The position numbers were made by a program, and so were the translations under genes. Source: an uncultured Lachnospiraceae bacterium (lineage in GTDB: Bacteria > Bacillota > Clostridia > Lachnospirales > Lachnospiraceae). From it: a DNA stretch of 64,000 nucleotides. Below are positions 15,942 through 24,901 of the stretch, piece after piece; the stretch's first letter is position 1; each line of letters starts with the position of its first letter. The notes beneath the pieces were generated by a model. The model was given only the letters and a program-made list of their open reading frames with translations. It had not been told where the DNA came from and did not search any database. The stretch covers positions 63,220-127,219 of the forward strand of contig CAJUKV010000004.1 in assembly GCA_910587305.1 (NCBI GenBank), written 5' to 3'.

Positions 15942-16283
15942 GTGAGACGAGGGGATATTTATTATGCGGATTTACGCCCGGTGGTGGGCTCGGAGCAGGG
16001 AGGAATAAGGCCGGTACTGATTATACAAAACGACGTGGGAAACAGACATAGCCCAACGGTTATCTGCGCGGCTATCACTTCCAAATTAAATAAAGCAAAG
16101 CTGCCGACCCATATTGAGCTGAGCGCGGGAAGATATGATATGGTGAAGGATTCGGTGATTTTGCTGGAACAGTTAAGGACCATCGATAAAAAGAGGTTGA
16201 AGGATAAGGTGTGCCATCTGGATGAAGATATTATGAGGCAGGTAAACCGCGGGCTTATGATCAGCCTGGAACTGGTTACATAG
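15942..16283 (+). CDS. mazF: MazF/PemK-family endoribonuclease
   Basis: 113 residues from GTG. Family signature: RRGDIYYADLRPVVGSEQGG, RPVLIIQNDVGN, TVICAAITSK and DSVILLEQLRTIDKKRL; the conserved Arg and Thr/Ser of the active site are present. MazF toxins cut single-stranded mRNA at short motifs. The start is uncertain: GTG at 15942 fits the usual N-terminus, with AAGGG at 15926-15930; TTG 15918 or GTG 15930 are longer options. No MazE-like antitoxin is readable in the 130 bp between alr and this gene, unlike Bacillus, so the partner is absent, distant or not of the usual kind. Confidence 0.92.
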   Translation: MRRGDIYYADLRPVVGSEQGGIRPVLIIQNDVGNRHSPTVICAAITSKLNKAKLPTHIELSAGRYDMVKDSVILLEQLRTIDKKRLKDKVCHLDEDIMRQVNRGLMISLELVT

Positions 16284-16374
16284 CAGCATCCCGCTCTTGA
16301 CGGTGAGGGCGAGAGATGGTATAGTTTAGGATGAAATTTTATGTAATCTGCACTTGTAAAAAGGAGATGGGGAA

Positions 16375-17772
16375 ATGGATGATGGCGGGCCTACGGCCAG
16401 TTATATTATTTTTTTTGCGTTACTGCTGATTGATATGCTTTTTTATGGATTTGGCGCGGCGGCCAAGGAGCTGAACGTAAAGGAGCTTTCCGAAGAATTT
16501 AAGGACACGAAAAACAAAAAGGCGAAGCGGCTGTATGGAATTGCGGTAAATCCCGAGCAGTACATCGGCACGGTTCAGCTGGTGGTGACCTTGATAAATC
16601 TGGTGATGGGAGGGTTTTTCCTGCGGGTTTTCAGCAGGGTGGCCTCGAATCTGATTGAAAAAGGTATGCCCGTGGACAGATTTTTGTCCCCCGGATTTTT
16701 GTCCGTTGCAGCGCTTATTCTTTCGGGCGCGGCGCTGCTGTACATATTGTTAACCTTTGGGGTGATGATTCCCAAAAGGCTGGGAGCGAAGTATGCATCT
16801 AAGTGGGCTTATGCCTGTATCAATCCCATCTATTATATTACAAAGATTGTCAGTCCGGTGACGAAGCTCATATCCGTGACGGCCAAAGGGATTTTGCGTA
16901 TTTTTGGTATCCGCTATGAAGAAAATACCGTGGACGTGACGGAGGAAGAAATTTTATCCATGGTCAATGAGGGACATGAGCAGGGAGTGCTCCTTGCCAC
17001 GGAAGCGGAGATGATCTCCAATATTTTTGAGCTGGGTGATAAGGAAGCCAAAGATATTATGACCCACAGAACCAATATTCTTGCCATTGACCGGAATATG
17101 ACTCTGGGCGACGCCCTGGACTATATGCTCAGTGAGAGCAAGAGCCGTTTTCCGGTGTATGAGGAAAACATAGACCATGTGACGGGAATTTTACATTTGC
17201 GGGACGCCATGCGGTTCCACAGAGAGGCGGCGAACATGTCTGCGCCTGTGGGAGACATAGAAGGTCTGGTACGGGACGCCGTATTTGTTCCGGAAACCAA
17301 GAATATTGACGTATTGTTCCAAAACATGCAGCACACGAAAACCCAGATGGTGATCGTGGTGGACGAGTATGGACAGACCTCGGGGCTTGTGGCCATGGAG
17401 GATATTTTGGAGGAAATCGTTGGCAATATCCTGGATGAGTACGACGAGGAGGAAGAACACATTGAGGAAACAGGGAATGCGGACGAGTATATTATAGAAG
17501 GAATCACTCCTCTTGAAGAACTGGAAGAACGCTTTGGCATTTCCTTTAAGGAGGATGCGTTTGAAACCTTAAACGGATTTTTGATATCCAAAATGGATAA
17601 AATTCCGGAGGAAGACGAAGAATTTTCCATCGATATGGACGGCTATTGTTTCAAGATTCTGCAGGTAAAAAACAGGATGATTCAAAGCGTCCTTGTGACA
17701 AAGCTGGCGGAAGAAAAAGCGCCTTGGCCTGCGGAAGAAGAAACGGAAAATAAACAGGAAGAAAAAGTCTGA
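16375..17772 (+). CDS. CNNM/CorC-HlyC membrane protein with CBS pair
   Basis: 465 residues: an N-terminal CNNM (DUF21) domain with about four membrane segments (roughly 7-27, 60-82, 98-130 and nearby), a CBS pair (about 205-340; DIMTHRTNILAIDRNMTL and TQMVIVVDEYGQTSGLVAMEDILEEIVG) and a C-terminal CorC_HlyC domain (about 370-450). Such proteins are linked to magnesium or cobalt efflux and not to real haemolysis. The first membrane helix, which normally contains an FFSxSETA-like segment, reads MLFYGFGAAAKEL here, a divergent version. The acidic tail is Glu-rich. Ribosome site AAGGAGATGGGG. It stands between mazF and yebC. Confidence 0.9.
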   Translation: MDDGGPTASYIIFFALLLIDMLFYGFGAAAKELNVKELSEEFKDTKNKKAKRLYGIAVNPEQYIGTVQLVVTLINLVMGGFFLRVFSRVASNLIEKGMPVDRFLSPGFLSVAALILSGAALLYILLTFGVMIPKRLGAKYASKWAYACINPIYYITKIVSPVTKLISVTAKGILRIFGIRYEENTVDVTEEEILSMVNEGHEQGVLLATEAEMISNIFELGDKEAKDIMTHRTNILAIDRNMTLGDALDYMLSESKSRFPVYEENIDHVTGILHLRDAMRFHREAANMSAPVGDIEGLVRDAVFVPETKNIDVLFQNMQHTKTQMVIVVDEYGQTSGLVAMEDILEEIVGNILDEYDEEEEHIEETGNADEYIIEGITPLEELEERFGISFKEDAFETLNGFLISKMDKIPEEDEEFSIDMDGYCFKILQVKNRMIQSVLVTKLAEEKAPWPAEEETENKQEEKV

Positions 17773-17825
17773 AAATGAAAGTTTAAGCGGCAGGTTTGCG
17801 GCAGTGTGGCGTCCGTGAATCTGAC

Positions 17826-17857
17826 AAAAGTGAAAGCCACGCAGAAATGAGGGAGAA
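17826..17857 (+). repeat. Family-2 repeat remnant (3' end) before yebC
   Basis: GCAGAAATGAGGGA (17841-17854) is identical to the 3' end of the family-2 copy at 33721-33838 and includes the ribosome site of yebC. The hairpins of the full element are not preserved. Confidence 0.5.
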
Positions 17858-18586
17858 ATGTCAGGACATTCAAAATTTGCAAATATCAAACACAAGAAGG
17901 AAAAAAACGACGCTGCCAAAGGAAAAATTTTTACGATTCTTGGCAGGGAGATTGCGGTGGCGGTGAAAGAGGGCGGCCCGGATCCGGCGAACAATTCCAA
18001 GTTGGCGCAGGTAATCGCAAAGGCGAAATCCAACAATATGCCCAATGATACGATTGAGAGAGGAATCAAAAAGGCGGCCGGGGATGCAGGAAACGTAAAC
18101 TACAAATATGTCACCTACGAGGGCTATGGGCCGAACGGTATTGCGATTATTGTGGACGCGCTTACGGACAACCAGAACAGAACGGCGGCCAATGTGAGGA
18201 ACGCCTTCACAAAAGGAAACGGAAATGTAGGGACGCCGGGGTGCGTGTCTTTCATGTTTGATAAAAAAGGACAGATGATCATCGACAAGGAAGAATACGA
18301 AGGAGATCCGGACGAGCTTATGATGACGGTTTTAGACGCCGGGGCCGAGGATTTTTCCGAGGAGGAGGACAGCTTTGAAGTGCTCACGAATCCCGATGAT
18401 TTTGATATGGTGTTAAAGGCCCTTCAGGACGGAGGTATTCCGCTTGCTTCCGCGGAAGTTACCATGATTCCTCAAAATTATGTGGAACTTACGGATGAAG
18501 GGGCGGTAAAGAGCCTGCAGAAGATTTTGGATTTGTTGGACGAGGATGATGACGTGCAGGCGGTATATCATAACTGGGATGAATAA
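17858..18586 (+). CDS. yebC: YebC/PmpR-TACO1 family protein
   Basis: 242 residues with the family's opening MSGHSKFANIKHKK, then GREIAVAVKEGGPDPANNSKL, AKSNNMPNDTIERGIKKAAG and YEGYGPNGIAIIVDALTDN. Members were long described as transcription regulators; recent work assigns YebC-type proteins to helping ribosomes through proline stretches. The subtype cannot be settled here. Ribosome site GAGGGAG belongs to the short repeat remnant upstream. The stop codon overlaps the next gene's start region (ATGAATAA). Confidence 0.94.
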   Translation: MSGHSKFANIKHKKEKNDAAKGKIFTILGREIAVAVKEGGPDPANNSKLAQVIAKAKSNNMPNDTIERGIKKAAGDAGNVNYKYVTYEGYGPNGIAIIVDALTDNQNRTAANVRNAFTKGNGNVGTPGCVSFMFDKKGQMIIDKEEYEGDPDELMMTVLDAGAEDFSEEEDSFEVLTNPDDFDMVLKALQDGGIPLASAEVTMIPQNYVELTDEGAVKSLQKILDLLDEDDDVQAVYHNWDE

Positions 18587-19277
18587 GGTGAAAAAATGGC
18601 TGCCTGATTTGGTCTGGGTCTGTGTTATTGCGGGCAGCAGAATATTATACTTTATGAACGCGGGCAAAGCGGTGGCGGATACATACGGGTATTATGAACA
18701 GGGGGTGCAAAGGGCCTGGGAAAACGGCTGCGGGCCCTGGGCCGGCCTTTCGGACGCTTATGTATGGACCCTTTCCTGGTTATACCGGCTTATGGGAAAC
18801 CAGATAAAAACAGTGGGGGTTTATCAGCTGACCCTTCAAATTTTGTGGCTTACTTTGTTGTTTGCCGGAATCAGTATGCTGCTTGGAAGAAAGGCCGGAT
18901 TTTTGATAAGCGGCATTTTGATGATTTTTCCATGGGTTATTCGGACGATTTTTGTGGTATCGCCTGAAAATTATGGTATGCTGCATTTTTCAGCGCTTCT
19001 TGTGATTTTAGGCGTAGTTTGCCGTAAGAAAAGTAATGACGGGAAAGCGACGGAAAGAATCGAAGAAAATCAGGAGGAAGGACAGGAACAGATACAGATG
19101 GAGGCGGATAAGGAAGAAGGCTATGTGATAACGCAGGACGGCAGGAAAGTGAAACTTTTTGACAATCCCCTGCCGCTTCCGCCCAAGCATGTGAAAAAGA
19201 CCATGGGATTTGATTTTCAAAGCCCAAGGGATGATTTCGATTATCAGGTGGAAGACAGAGACGATTTTGATTATTGA
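18579..19277 (+). CDS. Small membrane protein with acidic DDFDY tail
   Basis: 232 residues. The first half has about four hydrophobic segments (about 8-24, 80-100, 105-125, 128-148) and a loop with DAYVWTLSWLYRLMGNQ, which recalls the start of GT-C type glycosyltransferases but is far too short to be a complete one. The second half is cytoplasmic, Glu/Gln-rich, then YVITQDGRKVKLFDNPLPLPPKHVKK and an end that repeats DDFDY twice (PRDDFDYQVED, RDDFDY at the terminus). Function unknown; the duplicated C-terminal motif suggests a docking tail. It overlaps yebC by 8 bp. A GTG at 18588 is an alternative start. Confidence 0.72.
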   Translation: MNKVKKWLPDLVWVCVIAGSRILYFMNAGKAVADTYGYYEQGVQRAWENGCGPWAGLSDAYVWTLSWLYRLMGNQIKTVGVYQLTLQILWLTLLFAGISMLLGRKAGFLISGILMIFPWVIRTIFVVSPENYGMLHFSALLVILGVVCRKKSNDGKATERIEENQEEGQEQIQMEADKEEGYVITQDGRKVKLFDNPLPLPPKHVKKTMGFDFQSPRDDFDYQVEDRDDFDY

Positions 19278-19303
19278 ATAAAAAATTTCAGAAGTAACAT
19301 ACT

Positions 19304-19334
19304 AAGAGGGACTGTTTGGCAGTCCTTCTTTTTA
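19304..19334 (+). terminator. Terminator before tepA
   Basis: AAGAGGGACTG, loop TTTGG, CAGTCCTTCTT, followed by TTT. It closes the yebC-membrane protein unit and sits 18 bp before the tepA ribosome site. Confidence 0.82.
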
Positions 19335-19366
19335 TTACAATAATTTTTTATAAGGAGTTTTTGCAC

Positions 19367-20059
19367 ATGGCGGGAAAAAAGATAGACGAAGAAAAGCACA
19401 GGGACGAGCGGATTGAGGAGACCGGGCAGGCTACTCTCAATAAAAATGGAAAATCCCATAACATTCATTTGATTTCCGTAATCGGCGAGGTGGAAGGCCA
19501 CGACAATTTAAGCAACAATTCAAAGACTACAAAATATGAGCATATCCTTCCGGAACTGGCGGCCATTGAGGACAGCAAGGACATAGACGGCGTCCTGATT
19601 TTGTTAAATACCATGGGAGGGGATGTGGAGGCAGGGCTGGCCATTGCGGAAATGATAGCGTCATTAAGCAAGCCCACCGTTTCCCTGGTGTTAGGGGGAA
19701 GCCATTCCATTGGAGTGCCCATTGCCGTCAGTACGGATTATTCTTATATTGTCCCTACGGGAACCATGGTGATTCATCCGGTGAGAATGAACGGGATGGT
19801 GATTGGAGTGCCCCAGACCTTTGATTATTTCAGGCAGATTCAAAACAGGATAACCGGGTTTGTATGCAATCATTGCCGGATTACAAAAGGCAGGCTGGAA
19901 GAGCTGATGATGGAAACGGGCGTCCTCACCAAGGATGTGGGAACGATTCTGGTGGGCGATGAAGCGGTTTCGGAGGGCATTATCAATGCAACCGGCGGGA
20001 TCAAAGAAGCCATGGAGAAGCTGCACACTCTTATTGGAAAGACTAAGAAAAACAAATAA
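19367..20059 (+). CDS. tepA: ClpP-fold serine protease, TepA-like
   Basis: 230 residues of the ClpP/crotonase-fold protease group. ILLNTMGGDVEAGLAIAEMI, GGSHSIGVPIAVSTD (Ser114 the likely nucleophile) and TMVIHPVRMNG (His137) are visible. It matches TepA-type proteins of endospore formers, soluble ClpP relatives first linked to protein translocation. Start 19367 has AAGGAG nine bases before it; earlier in-frame starts would lie in the terminator. It precedes ftsK/spoIIIE. Confidence 0.85.
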   Translation: MAGKKIDEEKHRDERIEETGQATLNKNGKSHNIHLISVIGEVEGHDNLSNNSKTTKYEHILPELAAIEDSKDIDGVLILLNTMGGDVEAGLAIAEMIASLSKPTVSLVLGGSHSIGVPIAVSTDYSYIVPTGTMVIHPVRMNGMVIGVPQTFDYFRQIQNRITGFVCNHCRITKGRLEELMMETGVLTKDVGTILVGDEAVSEGIINATGGIKEAMEKLHTLIGKTKKNK

Positions 20060-20115
20060 CGTTCCAACAAAATTAATTTTAAAATGAATTTTATTTTACG
20101 AAAAAATGTTTGTGG

Positions 20116-20144
20116 ATGACAAGGTTTCAGGAAAATGCTATACT
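20116..20144 (+). promoter_or_regulatory. Probable ftsK promoter
   Basis: ATGACA, 17 bp, TATACT. It leaves an untranslated leader of about 175 nt that holds the family-3 repeat and two further hairpins. Confidence 0.5.
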
Positions 20145-20212
20145 ATATAAGATTTTTGTAAAAAAGTCCCTGTGACAGACCGGGCGGCGGCCTTATCGTT
20201 ACAGGATAATGC

Positions 20213-20313
20213 TCCGGATGAGGGCGTTGGCAGTACAGATTTGTGCCCTGGCCCAAATTTGAGGGCTAAAACGGTATTCTTCATCCGGATTTAAGTTGCC
20301 GTAAAGCGGCAAC
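20213..20313 (+). repeat. Structured ftsK leader with family-3 repeat
   Basis: An outer stem TCCGGATGA (20213-20221) pairs with TCATCCGGA (20281-20289). It encloses the family-3 block (20238-20267; ATTTGTGCCCTGG, CCCAAATTTGAGGGCT). A second stem GTTGCCG-taaag-CGGCAAC (20295-20313) ends immediately before GGAGG, so it could mask or present the ribosome site. Confidence 0.7.
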
Positions 20314-20325
20314 ATGGAGGTTAGT

Positions 20326-23046
20326 ATGGCACAGACACGGAAAAGCAGCGCAGGCAGTGGGAGAAAGAGCGCAAAAAGCAGGTCCTCAAAAGGAAGGGGA
20401 ACAAATACAAAAAACAGCAGACAGCCGGAGCCCATGGACGTGGCGCTTCGAAATGAAATATTTTTGATCGTACTATTTGCGGCGGCCGTATTTTTATTTT
20501 TATGCAATTTTGGAATAGTTGGGGTGATGGGGAACACAGTCAGCGACGTTCAATTTGGGATTTTCGGATTGACAGCCTATGTGATGCCCCTGATACTCTT
20601 TTTGATGATTGCGTTCGGCATGGTAAACAGCGGCAGTTCCATAGCGGTCCGTAAGCTGGTGGCGGGCGTTGTGATTCTTTTATTGCTGGGAATGATGTTT
20701 GAGCTTTTTACAGGCGCGCCGGAGGCGGCCGAGGAGTACCGGATAGGAGAGATTTATAAAAGATGCGGGCAGGCTCACAACGGAGGCGGCGTTTTGGCCG
20801 GTTCCCTTGCGTATTTCAGTTATCACTTTCTGGGGATGGCGGGGACAATCCTCATTTTGGTGGTGGGAGCCATCATATCTATCGTGGTTTTGACGGACAA
20901 ATCCTTTGTCTCAGGGGTGAAATCCGGCGGCAGAAAGGTTTATGAGCGTTCGGCGGAGGATGCGGCTTACCGCAGAGAGCGTGCGAAAGAGCGCAGAGCG
21001 CAGCAGGAGGAAGAGAAAAAACGCAGGGAAGAAGAAAAACGGATCCGGGCTGAGGAACGTGAAAATGAAAAGATCCTGCGTATGGATAAAAAGGTCAGCG
21101 GCGTGATGCTGGATACGTCTCTTACCGCAAAAGAAGAACGGACAAAGGAAAGGGACGACATCCATGAGATAAATCTGACCGATTTTGAGGAGCAGATGGA
21201 AGATGCCGAAGGGCAATTGGAAGAACAGAGAGAGGATTTTGCACGGGAAAACCAGACTGTCTTTGATCTCGATAAAATCCGGATTAACAGCGTTTATACT
21301 GAGGATTACGAGGAGGGAAATGACGAGCTTGCGGAGATAACGGAGCTGTTTGCATCACAGGAAGATTCTGTTTATAGGGAGGATACGGACGTACCGGAGC
21401 AATACGCCGGACCGGTGCAAAATGCAGTTGACGGCGGGGAAGAAAAAAAGGAGAGCATTGCGACGGAAAAAGTCAGCGCCGCAAGGCCGTCCGCTTACGC
21501 AAGCCTTGACGGAAAAGGAGACGAAAGGCAGGGGGAAAGCGCTAAGGTTAAGACGCCTCAAAAAGAGATTGTCCCTAAAAAATACATATTTCCGCCTCTT
21601 AGTAAGCTGGTAAAGGGCAAAGGAAAGGGTGGAGATTCCGCAAAAGAATTAAAGGAAACCGCACTTCGGCTTCAGCAAACCTTGCAGACCTTTGGCGTAC
21701 GTGTTACAATCACGGATATCAGTCAGGGGCCGTCGGTTACCAGATTTGAATTACAGCCGGAACAGGGGGTTAAGGTAAGTAAGATAGTGGGTCTTTCCGA
21801 CGACATTAAATTGAATCTGGCGGCTACGGATATTCGCATCGAGGCGCCTATTCCGGGAAAGGCGGCTGTGGGAATTGAGGTGCCCAACAAGGAAAATATG
21901 ATGGTGGCCCTGCGGGATTTGCTGGAGAGCAAGGAGTTTCAGGGTTTTCCCTCCAAGCTTGCTTTTGCGGTGGGGAAGGATATCGGCGGCAAGGTTGTGG
22001 TGGCGGATATTGCAAAGATGCCCCACATGCTCATAGCGGGCTCTACCGGTTCCGGTAAATCGGTTTGTATCAACACGTTGATTATGAGTATTTTATATAA
22101 GGCCCGTCCGGATGAGGTGAAGCTGATTATGGTGGACCCTAAGGTGGTGGAGCTTAGCGTTTACAACGGCATCCCCCATCTGCTGATTCCGGTGGTGACG
22201 GATCCGAAAAAAGCCTCCTCCGCTCTGCAGTGGAGCGTGGCGGAAATGAACGACAGATACCAGAAGTTTGCGGATTTTAACGTAAGGGATTTAAAAGGCT
22301 ATAATAAAAAGGTGGAATCCATGCAGGCGAATGGGGAAACGGGAGACTTAAAAGTGCTGCCTCAGATTGTGATTATCGTGGATGAGCTGGCAGACCTTAT
22401 GATGGTATGCCCCGGGGAAGTGGAGGAATCTATCTGCCGCTTGGCCCAGCTTGCAAGAGCGGCGGGACTTCACTTAATCATTGCAACCCAAAGACCCTCC
22501 GTGGACGTCATCACGGGGCTGATTAAGGCCAATATGCCCAGCCGTGTGGCTTTTAGCGTTTCAAGCGGCACGGATTCCCGTACCATATTGGATATGAACG
22601 GGGCGGAAAAGCTGTTAGGGAAAGGGGATATGCTTTTTTATCCCCAGGGATACAGCAAACCGGCCAGAGTACAGGGGGCTTTTGTTTCCGACAAGGAAGT
22701 GTCGGATGTTGTTGAGTTTTTGAAAAATCAGATGCTTGGAAATTATGATACGGATGTACAGGAAAAAATTTCCACTTTTGGAAATGCCGGTGCAGGCGCA
22801 TCCGGGGCGGGCGAAGGCTCGGAGCGGGATTCATACTTTGTGGAAGCCGCCAAATTTATCATTGAAAAGGATAAGGCTTCTATCGGAATGCTGCAGCGTA
22901 TGTTTAAGATTGGGTTTAACAGGGCCGCCAGAATTATGGATCAGCTCTGTGAGGCCGGGGTGGTTGGAGAAGAAGAAGGAACCAAGCCGCGCAAGGTACT
23001 TATGAGTGAGGAACAGTTTGAACAGTTCATAGAAGAATCGCTCTAA
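20326..23046 (+). CDS. ftsK: DNA translocase FtsK/SpoIIIE
   Basis: 906 residues. A basic N-terminus, about four or five membrane helices (roughly 40-195), a charged coiled linker (200-415), then the motor domain with Walker A GSTGSGKS (from about 572), LIMVDPKVVELSVYNGIPHL, VIIVDELADLMM and ATQRPSVDVITGLIKANMPSR, and a C-terminal winged-helix gamma domain (RMFKIGFNRAARIMDQL) that reads polar chromosome sequences. It pumps DNA through the division or sporulation septum. Start at 20326 follows GGAGG; a nearby ATG 12 bp earlier overlaps that site. Confidence 0.96.
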   Translation: MAQTRKSSAGSGRKSAKSRSSKGRGTNTKNSRQPEPMDVALRNEIFLIVLFAAAVFLFLCNFGIVGVMGNTVSDVQFGIFGLTAYVMPLILFLMIAFGMVNSGSSIAVRKLVAGVVILLLLGMMFELFTGAPEAAEEYRIGEIYKRCGQAHNGGGVLAGSLAYFSYHFLGMAGTILILVVGAIISIVVLTDKSFVSGVKSGGRKVYERSAEDAAYRRERAKERRAQQEEEKKRREEEKRIRAEERENEKILRMDKKVSGVMLDTSLTAKEERTKERDDIHEINLTDFEEQMEDAEGQLEEQREDFARENQTVFDLDKIRINSVYTEDYEEGNDELAEITELFASQEDSVYREDTDVPEQYAGPVQNAVDGGEEKKESIATEKVSAARPSAYASLDGKGDERQGESAKVKTPQKEIVPKKYIFPPLSKLVKGKGKGGDSAKELKETALRLQQTLQTFGVRVTITDISQGPSVTRFELQPEQGVKVSKIVGLSDDIKLNLAATDIRIEAPIPGKAAVGIEVPNKENMMVALRDLLESKEFQGFPSKLAFAVGKDIGGKVVVADIAKMPHMLIAGSTGSGKSVCINTLIMSILYKARPDEVKLIMVDPKVVELSVYNGIPHLLIPVVTDPKKASSALQWSVAEMNDRYQKFADFNVRDLKGYNKKVESMQANGETGDLKVLPQIVIIVDELADLMMVCPGEVEESICRLAQLARAAGLHLIIATQRPSVDVITGLIKANMPSRVAFSVSSGTDSRTILDMNGAEKLLGKGDMLFYPQGYSKPARVQGAFVSDKEVSDVVEFLKNQMLGNYDTDVQEKISTFGNAGAGASGAGEGSERDSYFVEAAKFIIEKDKASIGMLQRMFKIGFNRAARIMDQLCEAGVVGEEEGTKPRKVLMSEEQFEQFIEESL

Positions 23047-23140
23047 GGCACTCTAAGACGCTCAAATTCGCAGGCAAAAGAAAATGGTTTAACAGGAGGA
23101 TAACGGTCACGGTTACAGGCGGAAAAGGAGGTAAAGCAGG

Positions 23141-24811
23141 ATGAAGACAGATATTCAAATTGCACAGGAAGCAAGGCTTAAGCCGATTGTGGAAGTGGCA
23201 AAGTCCCTTGGCATAGGGGAAGATGAATTGGAGTTGTTTGGAAAATACAAGGCGAAAATATCGGATGAGTATCTGGAAAAAATTTCCGCCAACCCCGATG
23301 GAAAGCTGATTCTGGTTACGGCAATCAATCCGACCCCGGCGGGGGAAGGAAAGACCACCACCAGCGTGGGGCTTGGCCAGGCTCTCGGCAAACTCGGGAA
23401 AAAGGCCGTGATTGCCCTTCGGGAACCTTCTTTGGGTCCCTGCTTTGGGGTAAAGGGAGGAGCGGCGGGAGGCGGCTTTGCCCAGGTGGTTCCCATGGAG
23501 GACTTAAACCTGCATTTTACCGGAGATTTTCATGCGATTACTTCCGCAAACAATCTGCTTGCGGCAATTTTGGATAACCATATTCAGCAGGGAAACGAGC
23601 TTGGCATTGACACCCGGCAGGTGGTATGGAAAAGATGCCTCGATATGAACGACAGAGTTCTGCGGAATGTGGTGGTGGGGCTTGGCGCAAAGGCTGACGG
23701 AACCGTCCGGGAAGATCACTTTGTCATTACGGTGGCTTCCGAAATTATGGCCGTACTTTGCCTTGCCGGCGATATGAGGGATTTGAAAAAGCGGCTGGGG
23801 AGAATGGTTGTCGCCTACAATTTTCAGGGGGAGCCGGTAACCGCCGCGGACTTAAATGCGGTAGGGGCTATGGCGGCGCTCCTTAAGGACGCCATGAAAC
23901 CCAACTTAATTCAGACATTGGAACATACCCCCGCCCTTGTCCATGGAGGGCCTTTTGCCAACATCGCCCACGGCTGTAATTCCTTGAGGGCAACAAAGGC
24001 CGCTTTAAAAATGGCGGACTACGTGGTGACGGAGGCGGGCTTTGGAGCAGACCTTGGGGCGGAAAAATTTTTTGATATCAAATGCAGAATCGGGGGCCTT
24101 AGGCCGGACGCGGTTGTGCTTGTGGCCACAATTCGGGCGCTGAAATATAACGGGGGCGTGCCAAAGGCGGAATTAAACCAGGAAAATTTAACGGCCCTGA
24201 AAGCCGGGATTGTTAATCTGGAAAAGCATATGGAAAACCTGCAAAAGTATGGAGTGCCCGTGGTGGTGACTTTAAACAGTTTTGTGACCGACACGGAGGA
24301 AGAAGTGGCATATGTGAAGCAGTTCTGCGAAAGCCGCAGTTGCGCCTTTGCCCTTTCGCAGGTCTGGGAAAAAGGCGGCGAAGGCGGCATAGCGCTTGCA
24401 AACGCTGTTTTGGACACTCTTGAAAAAAAGGAAAGCCGCTTTCAGGTATTATATGAAGATACATTAAGTCTGGAAGAAAAAATAGAGAGGATTGCCGGGG
24501 AGATTTACGGAGCGGAGGGCGTCAACTATTCCGCACAGGCAAAAGCGCAGCTGCAAAGGCTTGAGAAACTGGGATTTGGAAAGTTACCGGTTTGTATGGC
24601 CAAAACCCAATATTCTCTTTCGGATAATCCGGATCTTTTGGGACGGCCCCGCAACTTCAGAATCGATATCAGGGAGGCTTATGTTTCGGCGGGAGCGGGA
24701 TTTGTGGTGGTTCTCACGGGGGCCGTTATGACCATGCCGGGACTTCCCAAAAAGCCGGCGGCATTTTCGATTGATGTGAAGGAAGACGGTGTGATAACCG
24801 GGTTGTTTTAG
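23141..24811 (+). CDS. fhs: Formate-tetrahydrofolate ligase
   Basis: 556 residues, usual length. Nucleotide loop TPAGEGKTTTSVGLGQAL (about 65-82), REPSLGPCFGVKGGAAGGG, DFHAITSANNLLAA, AGFGADLGAEKFFDIKCR and the C-terminal ITGLF are diagnostic. It makes 10-formyl-THF from formate and ATP, the entry of the methyl branch of one-carbon metabolism. GGAGG and AAGGAGG sites lie upstream. Paired with folD 90 bp downstream, so both steps from formate to methylene-THF except cyclohydrolysis chemistry shared by FolD are covered. Confidence 0.97.
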   Translation: MKTDIQIAQEARLKPIVEVAKSLGIGEDELELFGKYKAKISDEYLEKISANPDGKLILVTAINPTPAGEGKTTTSVGLGQALGKLGKKAVIALREPSLGPCFGVKGGAAGGGFAQVVPMEDLNLHFTGDFHAITSANNLLAAILDNHIQQGNELGIDTRQVVWKRCLDMNDRVLRNVVVGLGAKADGTVREDHFVITVASEIMAVLCLAGDMRDLKKRLGRMVVAYNFQGEPVTAADLNAVGAMAALLKDAMKPNLIQTLEHTPALVHGGPFANIAHGCNSLRATKAALKMADYVVTEAGFGADLGAEKFFDIKCRIGGLRPDAVVLVATIRALKYNGGVPKAELNQENLTALKAGIVNLEKHMENLQKYGVPVVVTLNSFVTDTEEEVAYVKQFCESRSCAFALSQVWEKGGEGGIALANAVLDTLEKKESRFQVLYEDTLSLEEKIERIAGEIYGAEGVNYSAQAKAQLQRLEKLGFGKLPVCMAKTQYSLSDNPDLLGRPRNFRIDIREAYVSAGAGFVVVLTGAVMTMPGLPKKPAAFSIDVKEDGVITGLF

Positions 24812-24901
24812 GCGCTCGGCAATGAAATATTGTGCGGAATGAAACAATTTTGGTTCCGGTTTATCAGGATTAGGTTTTTCATTACGGAAAGGAGCAATGA
24901 T

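Noticed and set aside
23047..23140. Tetrahydrofolate riboswitch before fhs
   Set aside because: The conserved core sequences of that riboswitch class are not visible in the 94-bp leader.
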